Below, one piece after another: positions 34,970-46,268 of a stretch of 64,000 nucleotides of DNA (its first letter is position 1; each line of letters begins with the position of its first letter). Source of the DNA: Pseudomonas sp. NBRC 111124 (GTDB lineage: Bacteria > Pseudomonadota > Gammaproteobacteria > Pseudomonadales > Pseudomonadaceae). The stretch lies in contig NZ_BCBA01000005.1 in the NCBI RefSeq assembly GCF_001320245.1, forward strand, positions 62,001 to 126,000. The letters run 5' to 3'. Made by a program: the position numbers and the translations under genes. The notes under the pieces are model-generated. The model was not told the origin of the DNA, searched no databases, and saw only the letters and a program-made list of their open reading frames with translations.

Positions 34970-34987
34970 TCCTACAATTCTGTAGGA
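34970..34987. repeat. Small inverted repeat in intergenic region
   Basis: TCCTACA-ATTC-TGTAGGA forms a 7-bp stem between the divergent DUF3857 and dipeptidase genes. No T-tract follows. It may be a degenerate repeat remnant. Confidence 0.35.
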
Positions 34988-35093
34988 ATAGATACCTTCC
35001 TCTCTCCCTCCCACTGTGCATTGGTGATAGCGTGAGACCCTGCTCGTTTTTTTGATCGGGCCTCATCTACATTGCAAAGGAATGTGCATTCCC

Positions 35094-36824
35094 ATGACAT
35101 TTGCCAAGATCTTCGCTACGTCACTGTTGGTGACCGGCGTTTCCATGTTTTCAATCCCTGCCCAGGCCAACCTTACCCAGCAGCAATCCGCCGCCATCAT
35201 CAAAACCTTCGATGGCAGTGATCCGGTCGATTTCAAGCATTTCCTCGGCAACCTCAAGGGCAGTGACCTGGCCAAGGCCGACAACCTCACCGCCACGCTC
35301 GACGCCTACCTGGCCGGCAAGCCGCTCGCCGCCGAACAGCAGAACGAGATCAACCGCCTGCTCGGCCTGTACACCCGCATCAAGTACGCCAAAGCCGCCA
35401 CGGAAAACCTGCGCGAGCTGGTAGCCATCCCCACCTTCAGCGTCGACGGTGTGCCGCAGCACGAAAACCCCGAATTCCTGAAGATCGCCGACAAGATCAA
35501 GGCCCTGGCCGAGAGCTTCGGCCTGGCCTTCCGCAACGTCGACAACCGCGTCTACGAGATCTCGCTGGGTGAAGGCAAGGAAGTGGTCGGCATCCACGCC
35601 CACGCCGACGTGGTACCGGTCAACCCGGACAACTGGAAACTGGCCGACGGCACCCGTCTCGACCCGTTCAAGGTCACCCTGGTCGGCGACCGCATGTACG
35701 GCCGTGGCACCGAGGACGACAAGAACGGCATCATCGTGGCGATGTATGCATTGAAAGTGGCCAAGGATGAAAAGCTACCGCTGGCCCGGCAGTTCAAGCT
35801 GCTGATCGACACCACCGAAGAAACCAGCGGCGACGCCATCCCGTACTACTTCGAGCGTAACCCCACGCCGGACTACAACCTGGCACTCGATGGCGGCTAC
35901 CCGGTGGTGATTGCCGAGAAAGGCTACGGTACGGTCATGGCCAGCTTCAGCAAGCGCCCGGCCACGGGCCAGGGTGCGGAAATCGTCAACCTGACCGGCG
36001 GCCTGGCGACCAACCAGATTCCGACCACGTCGGTGGCGACCTTGGTGGCGGACAACCCGGCCGAGCTGGCCAAACACTTGGAGAAGGCTGGCGCCGACTA
36101 TGTGAAGCGCAATGGCAAGGACTTCAGCATCGACGCCAAGGTCGACGGCAAGAACGTGCTGCTGACCGTGACCGGCGTGTCTGCCCACTCCTCGGAACCG
36201 GAGTCCGGCGTCAACCCGGTGGCCCGCATGCTCGACTTCCTCAATGGCCTGGGCCAGCAGGTGCCGCTCAAGCACAACCACTTCACCGACGCCGCCCGCT
36301 ACGCCGCCGACAACTGGGGCCTGGACTATCTGGGCAAGAAGCTCGGCATCGGCTTCGAAGACTCGTTCATGGGCCCGCTGACCACCTCACTGACCTTCGT
36401 CGGGGTGGATGCCAAGGGCCTGAAGCTGGCCGTGAACCTGCGCATCCCCAAAGGCAAGCCGTTGGCCACGCTGAAGGACCAATTGGCCGACAAGCTTGGC
36501 AAATGGACCCGCCAGAGCCACACCTCGGTGGCCTTCGACTACAGCCTCGACGAGCCGATGTTCCGCAACCCCGAAGGCGAGTGGGTCAAGGCGCTGCTCG
36601 ATGTGGCCAGCGAGAACCTGGGGATGAAACATGAATTCGGCACCTCGGCCGGCGCCACCTCGGTGCATGACCTGCCCAATGGCGTGCAGTTCGGCCTGGC
36701 CATGCCGGACGTGAAGTACACCGGGCACAACGACAACGAGTTCAAGACCGTGGAACAGTTCATGCTCGACCTGCAGGTGGTGAGCGAGATGGTGGCGCGG
36801 ATCGGGCAGATGCCGAAGCTCTGA
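35094..36824 (+). CDS. Exported M20-family dipeptidase (Sapep/PepV-like)
   Basis: A 576-residue zinc or manganese peptidase. The signal peptide MTFAKIFATSLLVTGVSMFS ends near AQA. Metal-site motifs are IHAHADVVP, GRGTEDDKNG, DTTEETSG and the dimerisation-domain SAHSSEPESGVNP. It probably cleaves dipeptides in the periplasm. The length is larger than cytosolic PepV (about 470), because of an extra N-terminal helical part (about 30-110). An in-frame ATG at 35082 is also possible; 35094 begins a cleaner signal peptide. Confidence 0.87.
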   Translation: MTFAKIFATSLLVTGVSMFSIPAQANLTQQQSAAIIKTFDGSDPVDFKHFLGNLKGSDLAKADNLTATLDAYLAGKPLAAEQQNEINRLLGLYTRIKYAKAATENLRELVAIPTFSVDGVPQHENPEFLKIADKIKALAESFGLAFRNVDNRVYEISLGEGKEVVGIHAHADVVPVNPDNWKLADGTRLDPFKVTLVGDRMYGRGTEDDKNGIIVAMYALKVAKDEKLPLARQFKLLIDTTEETSGDAIPYYFERNPTPDYNLALDGGYPVVIAEKGYGTVMASFSKRPATGQGAEIVNLTGGLATNQIPTTSVATLVADNPAELAKHLEKAGADYVKRNGKDFSIDAKVDGKNVLLTVTGVSAHSSEPESGVNPVARMLDFLNGLGQQVPLKHNHFTDAARYAADNWGLDYLGKKLGIGFEDSFMGPLTTSLTFVGVDAKGLKLAVNLRIPKGKPLATLKDQLADKLGKWTRQSHTSVAFDYSLDEPMFRNPEGEWVKALLDVASENLGMKHEFGTSAGATSVHDLPNGVQFGLAMPDVKYTGHNDNEFKTVEQFMLDLQVVSEMVARIGQMPKL

Positions 36825-36831
36825 GCCAGCC

Positions 36832-36935
36832 GTACCGGCCTCTTCGCGGCTAAAGCCGCTCCCACAGGATTTTCATCAGCTTCAAGGCATGTGCCGTCCC
36901 GGTGGGAGCGGCTTTAGCCGCGAAGAGGCCGGTAC
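36832..36935. repeat. REP element pair (inverted)
   Basis: Arms GTACCGGCCTCTTCGCGGC and GCCGCGAAGAGGCCGGTAC are near-perfect complements with GCTAAAGCCGC / GCGGCTTTAGC cores, about 30 nt apart, after the dipeptidase gene. Confidence 0.92.
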
Positions 36936-37055
36936 AAGAAACACCCATGACGTTTTTTAATCGACTCGATGCCGTTTCCTGCATTGCCGTGCAGGCCGGC
37001 GTGCCGGATGCTTTATTTACTCCAAGAGCTCGTCTTTTCTCCCGCAGAGGCCCGT

Positions 37056-37493
37056 ATGAAGACCGTCGAACAAATCCTCAAGACCAAGTCCCAGCACCAG
37101 ACCGTGTACACCATCGGCCCGGATGACTCGGTGCTCGACGCCCTGAAACTGCTGGCGGAGAAAAACGTGGGTGCACTGCCGGTGGTGGAGAACGACCAGG
37201 TGGTGGGCATCGTCAGTGAACGGGACTATGCCCGTAAGCTGGTGCTCAAGGGCCGCTCCTCCGCTGCCACCCCGGTGCGCGAAATCATGAGCGCGCCAGT
37301 GATCACGGTGGAACCAAAAAGAAACCTGGATTACTGCATGCAGCAGATGACCGACCGCCACCTGCGCCACCTGCCAGTCGTGGAAAACGGCAAGCTGCTC
37401 GGCCTGCTGTCCATCGGTGACCTGGTCAAGGAAACCATTGCCGAACAGGCCAGCCTGATCAAGCAACTGGAGCAATACATTCGCGGCGAATGA
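37056..37493 (+). CDS. Tandem CBS-domain protein
   Basis: A 145-residue protein of two CBS domains (about 1-65 and 72-130): TIGPDDSVLDALKLLAEKNV with GIVSERDYARKLV, then APVITVEPKRNLDYCMQQMT with LLGLLSIGDLVKE. Such stand-alone pairs bind adenosine nucleotides and may sense energy state. The start ATG has AGAGG at a good distance; a longer frame upstream enters non-coding sequence. It is convergent with the next gene, 7 nt away. Confidence 0.88.
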   Translation: MKTVEQILKTKSQHQTVYTIGPDDSVLDALKLLAEKNVGALPVVENDQVVGIVSERDYARKLVLKGRSSAATPVREIMSAPVITVEPKRNLDYCMQQMTDRHLRHLPVVENGKLLGLLSIGDLVKETIAEQASLIKQLEQYIRGE

Positions 37494-37500
37494 CCACGCC

Positions 37501-38139
37501 TCAGTGGTAGGCGCGCTCCAGCTCGTCCAGCTGATGGTCGAAGCTGCGCAGGCGCGCCGACCAGGTGTACACCAGCACCTCCAGGTCACGATTGAGCACG
37601 GCGGTGTTGCCATGGCCGTTGCCCGAAGGCTCGCACAGGTCCAGCTGATAACGCTCGCGGGCCATGGCCGTGGCCACGCTGGACAGGTCTCGGGCATTGG
37701 CCAGCCAGTGATGATGATGGTCGTGGATTTCACGGTCGAGAACCCGGCACTGGCGTTTCAACGCATCCAGGCTTTGCTCCAGCGGAGTACCCTTGAGCTC
37801 GCCCATGACCTCCTCGAAGGTGCGACCGGAATGCCAGTAGCTGCCCCAGAAGTATCGGTCGAATACTGTTTCGACGCGGCGTAGCGCAACCTTGGTGTTC
37901 CAGATGGTCAGCAGCGTTCGACCCTGGATCACTTCACGCTTGTTCAGGCGCAACTGCTGCCAGGCAATCCAGGTCAGCGCCACCATCGCGGTGGCGGCGG
38001 AAAATGCAGCGCCAGCGTAGAGAAACTGTATGGCCTGATTCATCTGCTGGGTGTGGCGGATGCCAAAGAAGTAACCGGCCGTCAGGGTGCCCAGGATCGT
38101 CACGGAGCACCAGAAACCTGGTGCGTAGGGATCTTTCAT
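37501..38139 (-). CDS. Conserved hypothetical membrane protein
   Basis: A 212-residue protein with two hydrophobic helices near the N-terminus (about 8-28 and 35-55), followed by a cytosolic helical domain with a His run (EIHDHHHHWL). No family was recognised. The start ATG has an AGGGGA ribosome site. It lies in the same direction as the next small gene but 68 nt away. Confidence 0.75.
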   Translation of the reverse strand: MKDPYAPGFWCSVTILGTLTAGYFFGIRHTQQMNQAIQFLYAGAAFSAATAMVALTWIAWQQLRLNKREVIQGRTLLTIWNTKVALRRVETVFDRYFWGSYWHSGRTFEEVMGELKGTPLEQSLDALKRQCRVLDREIHDHHHHWLANARDLSSVATAMARERYQLDLCEPSGNGHGNTAVLNRDLEVLVYTWSARLRSFDHQLDELERAYH

Positions 38140-38207
38140 CGCGCTATCCCCTATTGTTTTTCCTGAGCATAGCAACGGCCGATCACTCGTCAGGTGCCGC
38201 TCGGCAC

Positions 38208-38450
38208 TTATTTTTTCTTCGGATGCAGTGCCTCGTTCAACTGGTCGATCATCGGTATCCAGTCTGCATCAGCGGTATAGCTTTCCTTGAGAAATGCGCG
38301 CTGCCCTTCATTCCAGAAAGGCGCATCCACCAATTTCACACCGTCATCCAACGGCGAGTGCGTGGTAATGAAGCGCTCGATTTCAACGGGATCATCAGGC
38401 AGCCCCAGTTGCTTGAAAATTTCCGAGAAGTGGTGGTTCGGTTTTTCCAT
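38208..38450 (-). CDS. DUF2789 family protein
   Basis: An 80-residue acidic protein with the DUF2789 pattern: HHFSEIFKQLGLPDDPVEIE, FI..HSPL, and FWNEGQRAFLKES. It is soluble and function is unknown. The start ATG has an AGGAGG ribosome site. Confidence 0.82.
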   Translation of the reverse strand: MEKPNHHFSEIFKQLGLPDDPVEIERFITTHSPLDDGVKLVDAPFWNEGQRAFLKESYTADADWIPMIDQLNEALHPKKK

Positions 38451-38511
38451 GTTGCCTCCTTAGCACCGGGCCGGTCAGCTGAGCTTTCGGCCCGGCATGG
38501 GTTGGTTATCA

Positions 38512-38970
38512 TCAGCACAGTTCTCGTACTTCGGCGTGCGGTACCAGTTTGAGGTACTGCTCCATGCTCATGTGGATCAGGTGATCGTGATCACCCGCCT
38601 CCAGATAGACATCGCCCTGACGGGTAAGACTCGAATCGAGCAGCATCTTTATCTGATAGGCGTCGCCCATTGCCGGAATGGCGCCCCGCTCGCAATCGCC
38701 GAACAGCATCGGCAAGGCGCTTTCACGGGTCATTTGCCAGTCGCCGAACATGCGCACCTTGCTCATGTCCATGTGCCGGTTGGCCGGTAGCACGGCCATG
38801 ATGTAGTTGCCGTGGCGATCGTCGAGCATGACCGACTTGGCGACCCGCTCGGCGGGTACCCCGGCCGTGCGCGCCGATTCAAGGCTAGTGGCCGAGTGTG
38901 GGTGGGGAATGATGTCGTAGTCGCAGTTGGCCTGGTCCAGGCGCTGCTGCAGGGTCTTGGCCATACGCAT
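38512..38970 (-). CDS. YbaK/ProX-type aminoacyl-tRNA deacylase
   Basis: A 152-residue protein of the YbaK/INS editing fold: IIPHPHSATSLESARTAGVP, AKSVMLDDRHGNYIMAVLPA and FGDCERGAIPAMG. These enzymes hydrolyse mischarged tRNAs (Cys-tRNA-Pro or Ala-tRNA-Pro type). The substrate branch cannot be set by eye. The ATG at 38970 has GGAGG seven bases ahead. Confidence 0.85.
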   Translation of the reverse strand: MRMAKTLQQRLDQANCDYDIIPHPHSATSLESARTAGVPAERVAKSVMLDDRHGNYIMAVLPANRHMDMSKVRMFGDWQMTRESALPMLFGDCERGAIPAMGDAYQIKMLLDSSLTRQGDVYLEAGDHDHLIHMSMEQYLKLVPHAEVRELC

Positions 38971-39067
38971 GATGCACCTCCGGTTTCGCCCCCAATTTCC
39001 AATTTTAGGCCGCGGGTGGGCAGGCATGGCTAAACTTCAAACAGAGAGGTCAACGAGGTGACGACAG

Positions 39068-39658
39068 GTGATCACTCGATGTTTCAGCTGCTTGCTGCTG
39101 TTGCTGCTTGGTCTTGCCCCGGCCAGCGCCGACTGCCTGATTAGCAACCTCGGACAGGCCAAGGCCCAGGGCACCGAGTTGGAGGCCGTCATCACCAATC
39201 TGAGCGTGCCGCTGATCCTGCTCGGTATCGCCTTCATCATCGCCGAGGCGTTCCTGCCCAGCTTCGGCGTGATCGGTTTCAGCGGCATCGTCGCTTTCGT
39301 GGTCGGCGCCGTGATCCTGATCGACACCGATGCACCGGGCTTTGGTATCCCGCTGACGCTCATCGGTGCCCTCGCCGTGCTTTCGGCGCTGATGATCGGC
39401 GGTCTGCTGGGCATGGCCCTCAAGGCGCGCCGACGGGCGCTGGTCAGCGGTGATGCTGGCCTGGTCGGCAGCCTGGTGACGGTCACCCAGGTGATGGCGG
39501 GCAACCCGTTCTGTGGCTCGGTCCAAGCCCAGGGCGAACAATGGCAAGCCCAGTGCGCCACGCCGCTGCAGCTCGGGCAGAACGTCCGGGTCACGGCACG
39601 CCATGGGGTGATGCTGGAAGTGAGCGCCGCCGCGCCTGCGGCGCAAGGAGACCGATGA
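39068..39658 (+). CDS. NfeD-family membrane protein
   Basis: A 196-residue protein from a GTG start. It has a signal-like N-terminus ([13 protein letters not shown]), three to four membrane helices (about 45-125) and a C-terminal OB-like domain (about 135-190). The short form lacks the ClpP-class protease domain of longer NfeD proteins. NfeD proteins work with slipins, and the slipin gene follows with overlapping start and stop (ATGATG). A membrane-quality or raft-like role is inferred. Confidence 0.87.
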   Translation: MITRCFSCLLLLLLGLAPASADCLISNLGQAKAQGTELEAVITNLSVPLILLGIAFIIAEAFLPSFGVIGFSGIVAFVVGAVILIDTDAPGFGIPLTLIGALAVLSALMIGGLLGMALKARRRALVSGDAGLVGSLVTVTQVMAGNPFCGSVQAQGEQWQAQCATPLQLGQNVRVTARHGVMLEVSAAAPAAQGDR

Positions 39659-40410
39659 TGTTCATGCAAGTGGGTTTCGGCGCGGTGCTGATCGTGCTGG
39701 CGATGCTGTTGCTGTCGGCATTTCGCATCCTGCGCGAGTACGAGCGGGGCGTGGTATTCCAGCTGGGGCGCTTCTGGCAGGTCAAAGGGCCGGGGCTGAT
39801 CCTGCTGATCCCGGTGATCCAGCAGATGGTCCGGGTCGACCTGCGTACCGTGGTGCTGGATGTGCCGCCACAGGATGTGATCACCCGCGACAACGTGTCG
39901 GTGAAGGTCAATGCCGTGCTGTATTTCCGCGTGCTCGACCCGCAGAAAGCGATCATCCAGGTCGAGGACTTCCTCGTCGCCACCAGCCAGCTGGCCCAGA
40001 CCACCTTGCGTGCCGTGCTGGGCAAGCACGAGCTGGACGAACTGCTGGCCGAGCGCGAGCAACTGAATTTGGACATCCGCCAGGTACTGGACGCACAGAC
40101 CGACGCCTGGGGCATCAAGGTGGCCAACGTCGAGATCAAGCACGTCGACCTCAACGAATCGATGGTCCGCGCCATCGCCCGCCAGGCAGAAGCCGAACGT
40201 GAGCGGCGGGCCAAGGTGATTCACGCCGAGGGCGAATTGCAGGCGTCGGAAAAGCTGATGCAGGCCGCGCAGATGCTCAGCAAGGAGCCGGGGGCCATGC
40301 AGTTGCGCTACATGCAGACGCTGGGGACGATTGCCGGGGATAAGAGCTCGACCATTGTTTTTCCGTTACCGGTCGACTTACTCAAGGGGTTGGTGGACAA
40401 GCAGAAATGA
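39655..40410 (+). CDS. Slipin (stomatin-like SPFH protein)
   Basis: A 251-residue protein with one N-terminal membrane helix (about 5-25) and an SPFH/Band 7 domain (about 25-190): [20 protein letters not shown] and [21 protein letters not shown] short coiled coil and a C-terminal [12 protein letters not shown] motif typical of prokaryotic slipins follow. Two adjacent ATGs (39655, 39658) are possible; the second has better spacing from AAGGAG. It pairs with the preceding NfeD. Confidence 0.9.
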   Translation: MMFMQVGFGAVLIVLAMLLLSAFRILREYERGVVFQLGRFWQVKGPGLILLIPVIQQMVRVDLRTVVLDVPPQDVITRDNVSVKVNAVLYFRVLDPQKAIIQVEDFLVATSQLAQTTLRAVLGKHELDELLAEREQLNLDIRQVLDAQTDAWGIKVANVEIKHVDLNESMVRAIARQAEAERERRAKVIHAEGELQASEKLMQAAQMLSKEPGAMQLRYMQTLGTIAGDKSSTIVFPLPVDLLKGLVDKQK

Positions 40411-40440
40411 GCGGGGCTGCAAGGCAGCCCCGGCGTACGA

Positions 40441-41073
40441 TCAGATAGGCGCCCGGCGCAGGGTGGCGAGGAAGGTCGCCGCGCCAATAAACAACCCGGC
40501 AAAGGTACGGTTCAGGCGCTTCTGCTGCTTGGGCGTGCGCAGCAGGCGCAGCACCCGCGAAGCCAACCCGGTGTAGCCCGCCATCACCAGCATGTCGACG
40601 CTGATCATGGTCACGGTGATCGCGATGTACTGCGCCAGCAGCGGCGCGTGCGGGTTGATGAACTGCGGCAGCACGGCGAGCATGAACACCAGCGCCTTGG
40701 GGTTGCTGACGTTGACCAGGAAACCACGGAACACCAGGCTCAGCGGCTTGCCGATCGGGCGCACGCTGGAATCGTCGGTCATGTCCATGGGCAAGGCGCG
40801 CCATTGTTTGTACGCCAGGTAGACCAGATAGCCCACGCCGAACCACTTGATGACCTGGAAGGCGGTGGCGGAAGCGGCCAGGATGGCGCCGACACCAGCA
40901 GCGATGATGGCGATCTGCACGATCAGGCCCAGTTGCAGGCCTAGGGCATTCCAGTATCCACGCCAGAAACCGTACTGCAGCCCGCTGGACATCGAGGCAA
41001 TGGCCCCGGCACCCGGCGACAGGCTGATCACCCAGCACGCGGCAAAGAAGCCCAACCACACTTCCATCGACAT
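40441..41073 (-). CDS. LysE/RhtB-family exporter
   Basis: A 210-residue inner-membrane protein with about six helices and the LysE-family N-terminal motif SPGAGAIASMSSGLQYGFWRG. It probably exports an amino acid; the substrate is unknown. The ATG start has GAGG in front. Confidence 0.88.
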   Translation of the reverse strand: MSMEVWLGFFAACWVISLSPGAGAIASMSSGLQYGFWRGYWNALGLQLGLIVQIAIIAAGVGAILAASATAFQVIKWFGVGYLVYLAYKQWRALPMDMTDDSSVRPIGKPLSLVFRGFLVNVSNPKALVFMLAVLPQFINPHAPLLAQYIAITVTMISVDMLVMAGYTGLASRVLRLLRTPKQQKRLNRTFAGLFIGAATFLATLRRAPI

Positions 41074-41171
41074 CACACACCTCGCTCAACAATTGTTGCA
41101 AAACGTTAAGCTAAGGTTTTGGCGAAAAAATAACCAGCAAATTCTGCGGGCATCTATCGCCTGCACTGGCC

Positions 41172-41203
41172 CCTGTAGGAGCGGGTTTACCCGCGAAGAG
41201 GCC
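41172..41203. repeat. Single REP element
   Basis: A single copy, CCTGTAGGAGCGGGTTTACC followed by CGCGAAGAGGCC, lies between the lysE-like gene start and the 3' end of the ABC-F gene. Confidence 0.85.
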
Positions 41204-41224
41204 AGCACTTGCAACATCAATGGG

Positions 41225-43135
<1,911 letters not shown>

Positions 43136-43185
43136 AGTGGTCGCGGAGTCTACCAGCTTCCTCGGCCCGCAGCGTGAGTGGAATC

Positions 43186-43668
43186 ATGTACACCGACCTG
43201 TGGAATTACGCCCTGGCGCTGTATGCCCGCCCGGGTGTCGAAAAGGCCTGCCTGGATGTGCAGGCGATGGGGGGCGACGTCTGCCTGCTGCTCTGTGCAA
43301 CCTGGTTGCAGGCGCGTGCAGTGCCCTTCAATGAAGAGCGCGCCCAGGCACTGCTCGCCATTGCCGGGCCATGGCAACGCGATGTGGTTACGCCGTTACG
43401 CAGTCTGCGCCAGCAATGGCGCACGCCCGCGCAGCACGATCCACACCTGGCGGAGGTGCGTGAGCAAGTGAAGGGGCTGGAGTTGCAAGCGGAGAAGCAA
43501 TTGCTGCAACGGCTACAAACCTGTGCGCAACAGTGGCCTTCGGGCTCGCAGGAGCCCAAGGACGATTGGCTGGACCGGCTGGCACCGGACCAGGCCCGTG
43601 GCCACGACGCGCTGGTTGACTTGCGCGTCGCGGCCGCAGGGCTTCAGGAGGCCGAAGACGGCGACTGA
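43186..43668 (+). CDS. TIGR02444-type conserved hypothetical protein
   Basis: A 160-residue protein beginning DLWNYALALYARPGVEKACL with AMGGDVCLLLCATWL, the pattern of the TIGR02444 family that neighbours algP in pseudomonads. Function is unknown. The ATG at 43186 was chosen over a GTG at 43174. Its last 25 nt overlap the end of the convergent algP. Confidence 0.82.
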   Translation: MYTDLWNYALALYARPGVEKACLDVQAMGGDVCLLLCATWLQARAVPFNEERAQALLAIAGPWQRDVVTPLRSLRQQWRTPAQHDPHLAEVREQVKGLELQAEKQLLQRLQTCAQQWPSGSQEPKDDWLDRLAPDQARGHDALVDLRVAAAGLQEAEDGD

Positions 43669-44666
43669 GCTGGGGTGCTGGCAGGTGCCGAAGACGGGGC
43701 AGGAGCGGCCGAGTTGGTCGCTGGCGCACTGGCTGCTGGTGCAGCCGGTTTGGTTTCGGCAGGTTTCGCCGGGGCCTTCGCTGCAGATCTGGCTGCTGGC
43801 TTGGCGGCGGCAGGTTTGGCCGGTGCTTTGGCAGCAGCAGGCTTGGCAGCGGCAGGTTTGGCTGCAGCGGGTTTGGCTGGAGACTTGGCAGCAGCAGGTT
43901 TAGCGGCTGGCTTGGCTGCGGCGGGTTTGGCGGCGACTGGTTTGGCAGCTGGCTTTGCGGCGGCGGTTCGGGCCGGTGCTTTGGCTGATGCAGGTTTGGC
44001 GGCCGCTGGCTTGGCTGGGGCCTTGGCAGCAGCAGGCTTCGCAGCTGGCTTGGCGGCAGGTTTGGCAGCGGCAGTTCTGGCCGGGGCTTTGGCTGCTGGC
44101 TTCGCGGCCGCTGGCTTGGCTGCAGCAGGTTTCGCGGCTGGCCTGGCGGCGGCGCGGGCCGGGGCCTTGGTTGCGGCCGGTTTGGCTGGAGCCTTGGCGG
44201 CTGCAGGCTTGGCGCTGCGGGCCGGTGCCTTGGCAGCAGCCGGTTTCACGGTTTTGGCAGCCACTGCACGCTGGTCGAGCGCCTTGCCAGCTGCCTCACG
44301 AACCTTGCCGACACCTTGAGCCAGTTTCAGGCTTTCCTGGGCATCACGTTTGAGTTGCTGAATGTAGGTACGGGTCTGGGTCTGGCGTTCCTTGAGCGAA
44401 TCGAGCAATGCTTCAAGTTCACCAATAGCCTTTTGCGCCTTGTTCTGCGCCTTGGCTTTGCCGGCCTTGGCCGAATCCTGCAACTTCAGGCGACCGTTGT
44501 GCAGTTTTTCCTGAGCTTTGCCGCGCTGCTTTTCCAACTTGGCCAGCAATTTCTCCGCATCAGCCAGCGCTTGCGAGCAGGCTTCTTCCAAGTGTTCGAG
44601 CAGGCTGCCCGAAAGTTGCTGGAGCAGGTGCAACGGCGTACTTACTGGCTTCTTTTTAGCCGACAT
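43644..44666 (-). CDS. algP: AlgP, histone H1-like Lys/Pro/Ala-repeat protein
   Basis: A 340-residue protein. The first ~130 residues are a charged coiled coil (LLQQLSGSLLEHLEEACSQA and AEKLLAKLEKQRGKAQEKL). From about 140 to 315 it is a long low-complexity array of KPAA, KAPA and AAKPAA units. This matches AlgP (AlgR3) of P. aeruginosa, a DNA-binding H1-like protein linked to algD transcription. The repeat array can change length by recombination, so copy number here is strain-specific. It lies beside rsd/algQ as in P. aeruginosa. The antisense frame over the repeats is an artefact. Confidence 0.9.
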   Translation of the reverse strand: MSAKKKPVSTPLHLLQQLSGSLLEHLEEACSQALADAEKLLAKLEKQRGKAQEKLHNGRLKLQDSAKAGKAKAQNKAQKAIGELEALLDSLKERQTQTRTYIQQLKRDAQESLKLAQGVGKVREAAGKALDQRAVAAKTVKPAAAKAPARSAKPAAAKAPAKPAATKAPARAAARPAAKPAAAKPAAAKPAAKAPARTAAAKPAAKPAAKPAAAKAPAKPAAAKPASAKAPARTAAAKPAAKPVAAKPAAAKPAAKPAAAKSPAKPAAAKPAAAKPAAAKAPAKPAAAKPAARSAAKAPAKPAETKPAAPAASAPATNSAAPAPSSAPASTPAQSPSSAS

Positions 44667-44890
44667 GGTTTACCTCCTGGCTGACGAGATTGCGGCTCAT
44701 ACTATGCTTCTGCTGCTACCGCCGCTAGGGCATGTTGACAGTATTGATGGCGCCGCGTTGCATGCCTGGGCAAAGTTGTTATCTTGCAGCTCCATGCAAG
44801 TGTAGTTGCTTAACAAAACGTTGCTGATATTTACGCATGTACAAGCAACAAGGCTGGCATACTTCCCTGCTCATTGAGCTGGAGTTACCC

Positions 44891-45556
44891 ATGCCGCGTT
44901 ATCTTGTTTTTGGCCTGTACCTGATGGTGCCATTCGCACTGGCCGCCACCGATACCGCTCCTGCCAATGATCACGACCTGGCCTACAGCCTCGGCGCCAG
45001 CCTCGGTGAGCGCCTGCGCGAGGAGGTGCCTGGCCTGCAGCTGGATGCGCTGGTCGAAGGCCTGCGCCAGTCCTATCAGGGCCAGCCATTGCAGCTCGAC
45101 AAGGCACGCATGCAGGCCATTCTCCAGGAGCACGAAGAACAGGCCAGCAGCGCCGCCGAACAAGCCGAAGTGACCCGGCTGCAGGCCGTGGAAACCCGCT
45201 TCATGGCCAACGAGCGGGCTCGTGCCGGTGTGCACGAGCTGCCGGAAGGTGTGCTGTACAGTGAGCTGAAAGCGGGTAATGGCGCGCAACCGAAAGCCGG
45301 AGGCAAGGTACAGGTGCGCTATGTGGGTAGGCTCCCCGACGGCTCAGTGTTTGACCAGAACCAGCAACCGCAGTGGTTCAGCCTGGGCTCGGTGATCGAA
45401 GGCTGGCAGGTGGCGCTGCCACACATGAAAGCGGGTTCGGCCTGGCGCCTGGTGATCCCCTCGGCACAGGCCTACGGTGCCGAGGGCGCAGGTGACCTGA
45501 TCGCGCCCTACACGCCGCTGGTGTTCGAAATCGAGTTACTCTCGGTCGGCGAATGA
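44891..45556 (+). CDS. FKBP-type peptidyl-prolyl isomerase
   Basis: A 221-residue exported protein. A signal peptide (MPRYLVFGLYLMVPFALAA) is followed by an N-terminal helical domain of the FKBP_N type (about 30-115, AYSLGASLGERLREE). The FKBP domain (about 130-220) has VQVRYVGRLPDGSVFDQ, GWQVALPHMKAGSAWRLVIP and AYGAEGAG. It is MIP/FkpA-like and periplasmic. The start ATG has GGAG in front. It is convergent with rsd, 9 nt away. Confidence 0.9.
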   Translation: MPRYLVFGLYLMVPFALAATDTAPANDHDLAYSLGASLGERLREEVPGLQLDALVEGLRQSYQGQPLQLDKARMQAILQEHEEQASSAAEQAEVTRLQAVETRFMANERARAGVHELPEGVLYSELKAGNGAQPKAGGKVQVRYVGRLPDGSVFDQNQQPQWFSLGSVIEGWQVALPHMKAGSAWRLVIPSAQAYGAEGAGDLIAPYTPLVFEIELLSVGE

Positions 45557-45565
45557 CGCCGGCCT

Positions 45566-46036
45566 TCAGGCTTCAACCGCGCCCTCTTCCTTGTGCGCGT
45601 TATGCAGCACCTCGATCAGGCAGTCTTCCAGCTCGAAGCGTTCGTGCAGAAGGCCGCCCAGCTTGCCGAGTTTTTCGGCGAAACGCGCAGGATCCTTGCA
45701 TTCCCCCTTGTCGCAATGGTCGTTGAAGGCCAAGGCAAACTGAGTGCTTTCATCAATGCGCGGATTGATCTGCGTGGCCAGTTCCAGGCCTCGTGTATCG
45801 CCGAACGCTTTCGCTTCACTGACCAATTGCTCGCTGACCTCGAAATGCCACGCCGAAACGTAGTCGACCAGTAGCGTGCAAAAGTCGCCGTTTGTGTCCT
45901 TGTCGGCAAAGGCCGGCTTGGCGTCGCGCAAGGTGCGGAAAGCCTGGACCAGCGCCTCTCGCTCATCGAGCCAACGGTCGATCAGCTTGTGAACCCCACC
46001 CCAGCGTTCCTGGGCGTTCTGGCAACTATCGAGCAT
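45566..46036 (-). CDS. rsd: Anti-sigma70 factor Rsd/AlgQ
   Basis: A 156-residue protein of the Rsd/AlgQ family: [36 protein letters not shown], and [17 protein letters not shown]. It binds RpoD and shifts RNA polymerase toward other sigma factors; in Pseudomonas it affects alginate and siderophore genes. The ATG at 46036 has a GGGAAGAG ribosome site. The 232-nt upstream gap to dsbH holds no gene. Confidence 0.93.
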   Translation of the reverse strand: MLDSCQNAQERWGGVHKLIDRWLDEREALVQAFRTLRDAKPAFADKDTNGDFCTLLVDYVSAWHFEVSEQLVSEAKAFGDTRGLELATQINPRIDESTQFALAFNDHCDKGECKDPARFAEKLGKLGGLLHERFELEDCLIEVLHNAHKEEGAVEA

Positions 46037-46268
46037 GGCAATCTCTTCCCTTCTGGGTAGATGCCGCTGCACCTCGCACCACGACCGTGCAGCACAAAGG
46101 TGACATCAGCAGGACGGCATCGAGCAGTTGTATTTTCGGTATGCGTGCTGCGAGATTATTCCCGAGCGTGCTTGGCATCAAGGTACGCAGCAGACAAAGT
46201 TCATACAAGTGTTTAATACCCCGATGCACCACCATTGGTCGCGCTATCGACCACCGGCCTGCGCCAGA

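Noticed and set aside
43675-44319. 214-residue plus-strand ORF rich in Ala/Gly/Leu
   Set aside because: It is the antisense of the AlgP repeat array; low-complexity GC-rich repeats open all frames.
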